Assembly (NCBI GenBank): GCA_003646045.1
Contig: QNDV01000206.1
Location: 1 to 5,317 of the forward strand
Length of the DNA: 5,317 bases
Origin: a bacterium
GTDB lineage: Bacteria; Krumholzibacteriota; Krumholzibacteria; LZORAL124-64-63
Direction: 5' to 3'
Shown: piece after piece, positions 1 through 5,248 of the stretch
How positions within the stretch are numbered: the first letter of the stretch is position 1
Layout of the letters: each line of letters begins with the position of its first letter
Notes under the pieces: model-generated
Told to the model about the DNA's origin: nothing
The model's input: only the letters and a program-made list of their open reading frames with translations
Database searches by the model: none
Position numbers and translations under genes: made by a program

Positions 1-140
1 ACCACCGCATGAAGGCCTTCCAGGCCACGTTCCACATGAACCCGGATTACGCCACCTGGTACGGGTATGCCAAGATGAAGAAGGATCTGGTGGAGATCAG
101 GGAGTTGGCGGGGCATATGCGGGTGGAGGCCGGCAAGTAG
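1..140 (+). CDS. C-terminal end of an unrecognised protein (5' part lies outside the window)
   Basis: The frame is open from the left edge and ends at TAG 138-140, giving 45 residues that finish in MRVEAGK. Codon third positions are almost all G or C, as expected for a real gene in this GC-rich DNA. The segment is rich in Lys, Arg, Met and aromatic residues (for example NPDYATWYGYAKMKKDL) and looks helical and soluble. I see no membrane segment or known catalytic motif, and I do not recognise the family, so no function is proposed. It points toward the minus-strand operon, and the two transcripts converge on the hairpin at 169-201. Coding status is well supported; identity is unknown. Confidence 0.75.
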   Translation, partial: HRMKAFQATFHMNPDYATWYGYAKMKKDLVEIRELAGHMRVEAGK

Positions 141-168
141 CCTGCGTACTCTTCCCTTATTGCACAGC

Positions 169-201
169 AGCGGGGCCCGCTCTTTAAAGAGGGGCCCCGC
201 T
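169..201. terminator. Bidirectional terminator-like hairpin between convergent genes
   Basis: AGCGGGGCCC (169-178) pairs perfectly with GGGCCCCGCT (192-201). Between them the palindrome CTCTTTAAAGAG (180-191) extends the stem after a single bulged G at 179, leaving a tiny TTAA centre. The structure is nearly self-complementary on both strands and lies 28 nt after the plus-strand stop and 21 nt after the minus-strand stop. That is the expected place for a terminator shared by two converging genes. A clear U-tract is lacking on either side (TCTTCAT on plus, GCAATAAGG on minus), so it may act as a weak intrinsic terminator or as a 3' RNA-stabilising hairpin. Confidence 0.7.
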
Positions 202-222
202 CTTCATAACCGTCATCCGGCT

Positions 223-1494
223 CTAGAACACAAACCGCGTACTCGCCCCCAACCCCACACCCTTCGCGGCAGATTCCCCCAACCCTCCGCGACTCAAGGC
301 TGCCACATCCAGCCGCCAGAACCCGGCGCGCACGCCCAGCCCGCCGGCCAGCGCTATCTCGCGCCCACCGCCCACCGCCGCGCCCACGCGCGGGTACAGG
401 AAGCCCAGTGGCCGCCACTCGACGCCCACCTGCAACCCCGGTTCGGTGCTGGTGCCGGCCCGGTCCTCGAGTCCCTGCACATAGTCCGCCGCCAACGTCA
501 GGGACCCGGTATCCCAGGCCCCGCCCACGCGCATCCGACGCGGCAGGTCGGTGCCATAACCGCCCACCGTATAGGTCGAGTCCTGGTCCGCGATCGCATC
601 GTCGAAAGAGTCCATCTGCACCGACAGGGCCGCCGCCGTGACCCGGTACTCGGTGCGCTCGACGGTGCCGTTCCAGTCCAGGTGCCCCAAAGCGTTCTGC
701 AGCGACACACCCAGTGACCAGCCACCCGGTCCCTGCCAGGCCAGGGCCAGATCCAGCCCGTAGCCCGCGCCGCCCTCGGCCGTCACCGCCGACACGTAGG
801 CCTCGCCCGATACATCGGTCATGGTGGTGGTCAGGGCACCTCGCGCCTCTTCCACGTGCACTTCGTAGATGCCGTGCAGATAGCTGGCCGTGGCGCCGGC
901 GGCCAGACGGCCCCCAGCCAGGTCGGCCACGGGGATACCCCAGCTCAACGAGGCCTTGGCCACCCCGAAGGCCTCGCCTGCGGTACTCGAGAAGTCGACG
1001 CTTTCGCCAGGCACGTTGCCGAACAGCACCAGGTCGAAGAAGTCCTTGTCCAGGCGGCCGTCACCAGCGCCGACGGCGTTGGTGGTGAAAGCGAAATTGC
1101 CTCTCTGGAGACCGATAGCGCCGAAGTCCACCTGGGCGTCCAGTCCGAAACCCTCATCCGGGATTTCCGCCAGCAGACGCTGCTTGTCGGCGGTGGTCAA
1201 CGTCGCCCCGGATACCTCGTTGTAATGGCCCAGGGTGAGGCTGTTGTTCTGGATGTCCACGGTGCCGCCCGCCAGGCCGACGGTGGTACCCTCGCTGAAG
1301 GCCAGGAAGGCCGGGTTGGCCGTAGCGGCGTCCAGACCGCGGGCCGCAGCCACCCGCGCCCCGCCCATGGCCAGCGAACGCGCGTCGCCGCCCGCCTGTG
1401 CGGTGGAGTTCAGGAACATCAGGGCCGCGACCAGGGCCAGCAGGCGCCACAGCACGTCGGCAACGAAGTGGATGGTGCAGCTAGTCGTCTTCAT
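223..1494 (-). CDS. Outer-membrane beta-barrel protein (PorV / DUF5723 / TraF_2-like)
   Basis: Predicted 423-residue exported protein. An N-terminal signal peptide has hydrophobic core LLALVAALMFL (residues 18-28) and a likely cleavage site after TAQA (34). It is followed by GDARSLAMGGARVAAARG and then ANPAFLA (about 36-65). This 'R-S-x-A-M-G-G-A ... NPA-x-L' signature opens several FadL/PorV-type barrel families, including those named DUF5723 and TraF_2. The rest is alternating, Gly-rich amphipathic beta-strand sequence with many aromatics at strand ends, finishing in STRFVF. The terminal Phe is the usual signal for outer-membrane barrel assembly. The ATG at 1494 is preferred over one at 1509 because GAGGTG (1499-1504) sits 6 nt upstream and the signal peptide is cleaner. 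The start lies inside the end of the lipoprotein gene, with a 14-nt overlap. The family assignment is by motif only; transported substrate or partner is unknown. A TraF-like name would not imply conjugation. Confidence 0.82.
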   Translation of the reverse strand: MKTTSCTIHFVADVLWRLLALVAALMFLNSTAQAGGDARSLAMGGARVAAARGLDAATANPAFLAFSEGTTVGLAGGTVDIQNNSLTLGHYNEVSGATLTTADKQRLLAEIPDEGFGLDAQVDFGAIGLQRGNFAFTTNAVGAGDGRLDKDFFDLVLFGNVPGESVDFSSTAGEAFGVAKASLSWGIPVADLAGGRLAAGATASYLHGIYEVHVEEARGALTTTMTDVSGEAYVSAVTAEGGAGYGLDLALAWQGPGGWSLGVSLQNALGHLDWNGTVERTEYRVTAAALSVQMDSFDDAIADQDSTYTVGGYGTDLPRRMRVGGAWDTGSLTLAADYVQGLEDRAGTSTEPGLQVGVEWRPLGFLYPRVGAAVGGGREIALAGGLGVRAGFWRLDVAALSRGGLGESAAKGVGLGASTRFVF

Positions 1495-3529
1495 CGGACA
1501 CCTCGACATCCAGACGGATCAGGCCGCCTACCGTCACGTAATCGGAAGTCATGACCCGCACCACTTCGCCGTCGGTGGTGGGCAGGATCACCTCCAGTAG
1601 CGCGTACAGATTCGGGGTCGCCAGGACCAGGATCTCGTCGTGATCCAGCGCTATCGTCGGCGTGCTGTTGCGTCCGGTGACCACCTGGCCGTTGTCCGGA
1701 TCGATGTTGCCGCTGGCCACATTCACTGGACCGATGGACAGCACCGGCTCCGTCTTGATGGTCAGGGTATCGGTGCTGAACAGCAGCCGCGTGCGGATAG
1801 CCACCGGCAGGTGGTTGAGGATCTGCAACTGGACCCGTGCGCCCAGGGCATGGTTCAGGATCAGGTCCCGGGTGTCGTCGTCCAGGTCCGGCGATTCGGG
1901 ATCGCCGTACAGTTGCGAACCTTCGATGACCACTTCCACCGGCGAGATGATCTCCCAGTCGATGGCCACCCGGTCACCCGGTCCCACGGTGCCGATGGTG
2001 CCGTCACCACCCGCCTGCACCTGCCCGGTCAGGGTGATGCGCGTGGGCAGGTTGTTCAGGAAGTCGACGATGCCGCTGTTGGTCTCGTCCAGCACGATGC
2101 GGGTCACGGTGTTGGCCGCCAGGGCGTGCTGTACGTCCAGGGTGGCCACGGCGCCGGCAGCGCTGGTGCCCGTCAGGATGAGATCGGCCCAGCCCACGGC
2201 ACCCGAGGTATTGCTCACCGACAGGGTCAGGGTGGCCCGCTGTAGTGTCAGCCCCTCCAACTCGTCAGGCAGGTCGATGATCTCGTCCACCGGGTCGAGG
2301 TCGAAATCGAAGCGGGGGAACGTACCTGTCACGCGGTCAAATACCAACCGGGATGCCGCCACGTTGCAGGACACACCCTGGCCACTGACCACGGCCACAC
2401 TCTGGCCGCCGCTGCCCGGGCTGGTCACCCGCACGTCCGCGCGCAGGGTCGATAGCGGCGTACTCGTGGGGGCCTGCACCGTGCAACCGGTGAAGTCCAC
2501 CAGGGCCTGGCCGCTGCTGTTGGCCGCCAGGTCCACCGCGACGCGCAACGTGTCGCCGGCCGCGGTGAAGACGTGGGGCCAGACCAGTTCGGCCCGGCAG
2601 GGGATAGCCAACTCGTTCACCGAGTCCACAATGAAACTACCGTCGGCAAATACAGCCTGCAAAACGCCGTAATCCGCCGGCAGGTCGATGTCGCAATTGG
2701 TGTGCACCTGCTGGGCGCCGATCACCGCCACCGCACTGTCCACGAGCAGGGCATCGAAAGTCACTGCCACGCCCAGCTCGGCCTGGGCATCCACCGTCAC
2801 CGGCGTACCGCCCGATCCCGGCGATCCACCGTTCAACTGTACGGCCAACTGACCGGGCAGGGTGATGCCGGACAGATCGGCCGTCAATCGGGCCTGGCTC
2901 AGGGGCGGGATCTCGCGAGTCACCGGCAGCAGGACCACCGTCGACCCGTCCGCCGGATCCACCAGGGCTATCTGCAACTGTTGTGGCCCCGGCACCGCCG
3001 ATGAAACGGGCACCGGCAGTCCGTTGTCCACGGTTACGATGATGCTGCCACCGGCCACGGTGGCGCTGGTCACGTCGGCCAGGTCTTCGGGATCGCCATC
3101 GAGATCAAAGGTGAACGGAGGCACGGGCGTGTCCTGGCCGTGGAGAGGGTTGGCCGCGGGATAGATCTCGCCCAGAGTGAAAGCCATGGCCGGGGGCGCC
3201 GCCGGCTCGAGTTCGAAGGTAACCAGTTCGCTGCGCAGGGTCTGGGCTTCCACATCGGCCGCCAGATCGAAATCGAGGGCCACCGTATCCGGCTCGCCGA
3301 TGACCCGAAAGCCCAGTTGACCGTCCTGCAGGGCCACCAGGTATTCCTCGTCACCGATGATGTCGGCGATGTCCAGGCGTTCGTCACCCAGAGGCACGGC
3401 CAACTGCGTATTGAAGGTGGGCAGTTCGGGTTTGGCTATCTCGCAGCCGGTCAGCAGGGCAGCCGCGGCTGTGACCACTGCCACGGCGGCAACCAACCGC
3501 AGGCATCTGGTAAGGGAAGATCCGGACAT
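1481..3529 (-). CDS. Large outer-membrane lipoprotein with repeated beta-sandwich-like modules, function unknown
   Basis: Predicted 682-residue lipoprotein. The N-terminus has Arg residues at 8 and 11, a hydrophobic run LVAAVAVVTAAAALL (12-26) and the lipobox LLTGC, with lipidation at Cys29. Glu at +2 rather than Asp fits sorting to the outer membrane. The mature part has no further membrane segment and is rich in Val, Thr, Asp, Gly and Pro in alternating beta-strand patterns. Three regions (about 160-243, 427-511 and 563-656) look like copies of one module, each with a V-x-N-x-(L/S)-(P/G)-type turn (VDNGLPVPV, VSNTSGAVG, ILNHLPVAI). Four further cysteines (279, 311, 349, 388) cluster in the central part and could form disulfides. 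The tail is acidic (EVSDEDD). The ATG at 3529 was chosen because GGAGG lies 6 nt upstream and it gives a normal lipoprotein signal; inner-frame ATGs at 3553 and 3622 lack this. It overlaps the barrel gene by 14 nt, so the two probably act together at the outer membrane. I cannot name a family. Confidence 0.8.
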   Translation of the reverse strand: MSGSSLTRCLRLVAAVAVVTAAAALLTGCEIAKPELPTFNTQLAVPLGDERLDIADIIGDEEYLVALQDGQLGFRVIGEPDTVALDFDLAADVEAQTLRSELVTFELEPAAPPAMAFTLGEIYPAANPLHGQDTPVPPFTFDLDGDPEDLADVTSATVAGGSIIVTVDNGLPVPVSSAVPGPQQLQIALVDPADGSTVVLLPVTREIPPLSQARLTADLSGITLPGQLAVQLNGGSPGSGGTPVTVDAQAELGVAVTFDALLVDSAVAVIGAQQVHTNCDIDLPADYGVLQAVFADGSFIVDSVNELAIPCRAELVWPHVFTAAGDTLRVAVDLAANSSGQALVDFTGCTVQAPTSTPLSTLRADVRVTSPGSGGQSVAVVSGQGVSCNVAASRLVFDRVTGTFPRFDFDLDPVDEIIDLPDELEGLTLQRATLTLSVSNTSGAVGWADLILTGTSAAGAVATLDVQHALAANTVTRIVLDETNSGIVDFLNNLPTRITLTGQVQAGGDGTIGTVGPGDRVAIDWEIISPVEVVIEGSQLYGDPESPDLDDDTRDLILNHALGARVQLQILNHLPVAIRTRLLFSTDTLTIKTEPVLSIGPVNVASGNIDPDNGQVVTGRNSTPTIALDHDEILVLATPNLYALLEVILPTTDGEVVRVMTSDYVTVGGLIRLDVEVSDEDD
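1499..1504 (-). promoter_or_regulatory. Shine-Dalgarno site of the barrel gene, inside the lipoprotein gene
   Basis: GAGGTG on the minus strand, with 6 nt between GAGG and the ATG at 1494. It lies within the last codons of the upstream lipoprotein gene. Ribosomes finishing the lipoprotein at 1481 therefore pass over the start site, which suggests translational coupling. It decides the start in favour of 1494 over 1509. Confidence 0.7.
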
Positions 3530-3535
3530 CACGCG

Positions 3536-3540
3536 CCTCC
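3536..3540 (-). promoter_or_regulatory. Strong Shine-Dalgarno site that sets the lipoprotein start
   Basis: GGAGG on the minus strand with exactly 6 nt before the ATG at 3529. The longer in-frame starts at 3553 and 3622 have no comparable site and would put an Arg-rich 24-31 residue extension before the lipoprotein signal. This supports the shorter 682-residue product. Confidence 0.75.
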
Positions 3541-3614
3541 GGGTGAACCTCATGGGTTGCAACTCGGCAGCATGACTGAAAGAAACGTACCGTCGGACAG
3601 GGCGGGGTCGGATA

Positions 3615-3666
3615 GGGAACAATGGGAAACCGGTGGGAATAACGGGGAATCAAAGGGAATCGGGAT
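3615..3666 (-). repeat. Helically phased GGGAA (TTCCC) boxes in the leader of the lipoprotein-barrel operon
   Basis: On the plus strand GGGAA begins at 3615, 3624, 3635, 3645 and 3655, with a GGGAT variant at 3662. Spacings are 9, 11, 10, 10 and 7 bp, so five boxes fall on about the same face of the helix. On the transcribed minus strand they read TTCCC. Intervening bases differ (AAT, CGGT, AACG, CAAA), so this is not a simple tandem duplication. The array lies 86-137 bp upstream of the lipoprotein start, between an AT-rich promoter-like patch and the ribosome-binding site. It could be a binding array for a regulator or an RNA-binding protein; no known protein is assigned. Confidence 0.6.
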
Positions 3667-3670
3667 AGCC

Positions 3671-3699
3671 TCTAGATCAATTTAAAGATACCACGTATC
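3671..3699 (-). promoter_or_regulatory. AT-rich promoter-like patch with a GATAC-N3-GTATC dyad
   Basis: This is the most AT-rich stretch in the 205-bp gap between the regulator and the lipoprotein gene, and the natural place for the operon promoter. On the minus strand it reads GTATC, then TTTAAATTGATCTAGA. TAAATT is a possible -10 element, but no convincing -35 lies at 16-18 bp, so the promoter is not resolved. At 3687-3699 a dyad, GATAC-CAC-GTATC on the plus strand, could be an operator half-overlapping the promoter. Alternatively the same dyad, followed by TTTAAATT in the minus direction, could be a weak terminator for the regulator gene, though its 5-bp stem is poor in GC. Confidence 0.35.
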
Positions 3700-3734
3700 G
3701 CAAGGTCTGCGACAGCCAGGCAGGCAGAATGCAG

Positions 3735-5027
3735 TCAGCGCAAGTCCACCGGTTGGCCGGCCACGAAGCGTCGCCCCGAGTCCAGCCAGGTTTCCCGCCA
3801 GGCAGGATCGGAGGGCCCGGTGCCGTCGACCAGACTGTCCGCCCAGGCGGACTGCATATGACCCATGAACGCGTCGGTGGGCACGGCCATCAAGGGGCGC
3901 ATCTCCGCATCCAGCATGACCTGCATACAGTGGTAACGATCACCGCCCACCCGGACACTGAAGGTGGTTTCGCCGGCGGTATTGCGCACCAAGTCGAGGT
4001 GGCTGGCGGTCAAGCGTAAGCGTCCTATGACTTTCATGAACGGCGCCTCGTACGCAGGCACCACCAGGCGCAGGGCCGAGCCGTCCCGTTCCGAATTGTC
4101 GCCACAACAGAGATCATCGACGGCCGCACCGGACCAGTGTTCGTCATCCAGGAGCAATGTCGTAAAGCCCTGGTAGTCCAGGTCGTTATTGGTGCCCCAG
4201 GCCAGGACCTCATCCTTGCCGTCAGCGTCTATATCCTCCACCAGGAAATCAATGAGGTGACCCTTGTTGGCGTACTGGCGCAACAGGTTGCCGTCCCGGT
4301 CGATGAGACAGATACAGCAGGGATAGTAGAGGCCGTGGATGAAGCGGATCACCATTTCGTACTCGCCGTCGCCGTCCATGTCCATGGGCTCGAAGCGACT
4401 GGTGGAGAACCCGGCGGCACCCACGATCTCGGGGCCGAAAGCCCTGACCACCGCCTCCACGTCCGGCCCCACGGACCACACCGTATCGCCCGTTGCCCGC
4501 TCGAGACAAATCAGGCGGCCGCCATCAGGCGTGGCGCTGCCGGTGCCCATGAGGATATGGCCTTTATCCCAGGGCGAGTCTTCACCCATGGTCCAGGTGG
4601 CCTGGTTGTGGGTCTCCCACAGCTTGATGCCGAAGACGGCGTCGCGGGCGGTAAGGATGTGATGTTCGACAGACCAGTCGGCGTGGGCGCGGCCGTAGAG
4701 GAAGGCGCCACCGAAGACCAGCACCAGCACCATCAACAGCATCCCCGTGGCAGTGAGGATTCGTGCCATGGACAGCCGGCTTGGCGGCCTGGTCGCCTCG
4801 CTCCCCGGATCCCCGCCGAGCAGATCTTCTTCGGTCAACTCCAGCGCCTCGGCCAACGTCAGGATAGTGCGCTCCATCACCCGCTGCCGCTTGCCGGCCT
4901 CCAGGGCGTGGATGGTCTTGTAGGTCAGGCCACATTTTTCGGCAAGGTCGGATTCGGACAGGTGTCGGGCGCTGCGTAACGAGCGCAGACGGGCGGGAAA
5001 ACCAGGCGGCAATTGGATGTTAGGCAT
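3735..5027 (-). CDS. Membrane-anchored XRE-family regulator with an extracytoplasmic propeller-like domain
   Basis: Predicted 430-residue single-pass membrane protein. Residues about 9-70 form an XRE/Cro-type helix-turn-helix; the core LSESDLAEKCGLTYKTIHAL followed by EAGKR (22-46) matches the canonical pattern. An Arg-bearing linker (R80, R84, R89) precedes one membrane helix (about 90-111, TGMLLMVLVLVFGGAFL), putting the DNA-binding part inside and residues 112-430 outside the cytoplasm. The outer part has a PQQ-like blade motif (CLERATGDTVW, 174-184) and two FG-GAP/VCBS-type calcium-binding loops. These are D216-x-D218-x-D220-G-x-x-E224 and D265-x-D267-x-D269-G-x-x-E273, with weaker DRDG and ERDG motifs elsewhere. 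Vicinal cysteines occur at 237/238/240 and 307/308. The ATG at 5027 is preferred over 5078, which has no ribosome-binding site and adds residues absent from XRE domains. It probably acts as a one-component sensor-regulator, but the ligand and targets are unknown. An anchoring or scaffolding role similar to RodZ (HTH-TM-periplasmic) cannot be excluded. Confidence 0.82.
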   Translation of the reverse strand: MPNIQLPPGFPARLRSLRSARHLSESDLAEKCGLTYKTIHALEAGKRQRVMERTILTLAEALELTEEDLLGGDPGSEATRPPSRLSMARILTATGMLLMVLVLVFGGAFLYGRAHADWSVEHHILTARDAVFGIKLWETHNQATWTMGEDSPWDKGHILMGTGSATPDGGRLICLERATGDTVWSVGPDVEAVVRAFGPEIVGAAGFSTSRFEPMDMDGDGEYEMVIRFIHGLYYPCCICLIDRDGNLLRQYANKGHLIDFLVEDIDADGKDEVLAWGTNNDLDYQGFTTLLLDDEHWSGAAVDDLCCGDNSERDGSALRLVVPAYEAPFMKVIGRLRLTASHLDLVRNTAGETTFSVRVGGDRYHCMQVMLDAEMRPLMAVPTDAFMGHMQSAWADSLVDGTGPSDPAWRETWLDSGRRFVAGQPVDLR

Positions 5028-5032
5028 GTTGA

Positions 5033-5035
5033 CCT
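5033..5035 (-). promoter_or_regulatory. Modest Shine-Dalgarno site of the regulator gene
   Basis: AGG within ACAGGTCAAC on the minus strand, 5 nt before the ATG at 5027. It is weaker than the sites of the two downstream genes, suggesting lower translation, as expected for a regulator. The alternative ATG at 5078 has no purine-rich stretch at the right distance. Confidence 0.5.
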
Positions 5036-5045
5036 GTTCGCATGT

Positions 5046-5061
5046 ACCGGCTGACTCCGGT
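5046..5061 (-). repeat. Short GC-rich stem-loop in the regulator's 5' leader
   Basis: ACCGG (5046-5050) and CCGGT (5057-5061) are perfect complements around a 6-nt loop. In the minus-strand RNA the hairpin ends 18 nt before the ATG. It shares bases 5060-5061 with the neighbouring 17-bp dyad, so the two stems abut and compete for those bases. It could modulate translation; chance is not excluded for a 5-bp stem in GC-rich DNA. Confidence 0.35.
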
Positions 5062-5076
5062 GGTGTGGTACACCAC
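5060..5076. promoter_or_regulatory. 17-bp dyad upstream of the regulator gene, possible autoregulatory operator
   Basis: GTGGTGT (5060-5066) and ACACCAC (5070-5076) are perfect 7-bp inverted arms around GGT. The dyad lies 33 bp upstream of the regulator's ATG and downstream of the predicted -10 element. That is a position from which a bound repressor could block transcription. XRE proteins commonly bind dyads of this size as dimers and often regulate their own gene. It would also fold as an RNA hairpin in the leader. Confidence 0.45.
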
Positions 5077-5101
5077 ATTCACAATGATCCGAGTGGACTC
5101 G

Positions 5102-5130
5102 AATATAGTGGGATTGGCAATACGAGATAA
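5102..5130 (-). promoter_or_regulatory. Candidate sigma70-like promoter of the regulator gene
   Basis: On the minus strand TATATT (5107-5102) matches five of six positions of the -10 consensus. TTATCT (5130-5125), separated by 17 bp, is a weak -35 with three matches. Transcription would begin near 5095, giving a leader of about 70 nt that contains the dyad at 5060-5076 and the stem-loop at 5046-5061. The -10 is the stronger half of the evidence. The sigma-factor preferences of the host are unknown. Confidence 0.4.
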
Positions 5131-5218
5131 ACCAGAAACGACCCGACCGCCGCTCCCGGGGGAATCGACGGTCGAGTCTCAATTATCCTGTTCATATCGA
5201 GGTTCTTACATACACGTC

Positions 5219-5248
5219 GCGATACACGAAATACAGGTCGTGTATCGC
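5219..5248. repeat. Perfect 11-bp inverted repeat, operator-like
   Basis: GCGATACACGA (5219-5229) and TCGTGTATCGC (5238-5248) are exact reverse complements around the 8-bp spacer AATACAGG. The arm centres are 19 bp apart, close to two helical turns, as in classic dimer operators. A third, direct copy of the inner ATACACG occurs at 5210-5216, just outside the left arm. No T-tract follows on either strand, so an intrinsic terminator is unlikely. It lies about 110 bp upstream of the candidate regulator promoter and could serve this gene or one beyond the right edge. Confidence 0.6.

Noticed and set aside
223..1494. Conjugation role suggested by TraF_2-like barrel signature
   Set aside because: No other transfer genes, relaxase or mobile-element signs are present, and the signature is common to many outer-membrane barrels.
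1495..1509. Longer start of the barrel gene at 1509
   Set aside because: It adds only five residues (MSRCP), lies on top of the ribosome-binding site that fits the 1494 start, and has no good site of its own.
1662..2672. Long plus-strand frame of 336 codons opposite the lipoprotein gene
   Set aside because: It is a by-product of high GC on the complementary strand. The predicted protein is Arg/Ser/Thr-rich without domains, whereas the minus-strand protein has a signal peptide and lipobox.
3530..3622. Longer starts of the lipoprotein at 3553 or 3622
   Set aside because: They add an Arg-rich leader before the lipoprotein signal, lack ribosome-binding sites, and 3622 falls inside the GGGAA array. 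The 3529 start has GGAGG at ideal spacing.
3716..3727. Short CAGG direct repeats after the regulator stop
   Set aside because: Three 4-bp units are too short and simple to be meaningful.
4137..4979. Plus-strand frame of 280 codons opposite the regulator gene
   Set aside because: It is a complementary-strand shadow of a gene with clear HTH, membrane and VCBS motifs; its own translation has no coherent features.
5028..5078. Longer start of the regulator at 5078
   Set aside because: No ribosome-binding site precedes it, the extra 17 residues (Cys/Pro-rich) do not resemble an XRE N-terminus, and it would place the dyad at 5060-5076 inside coding sequence.
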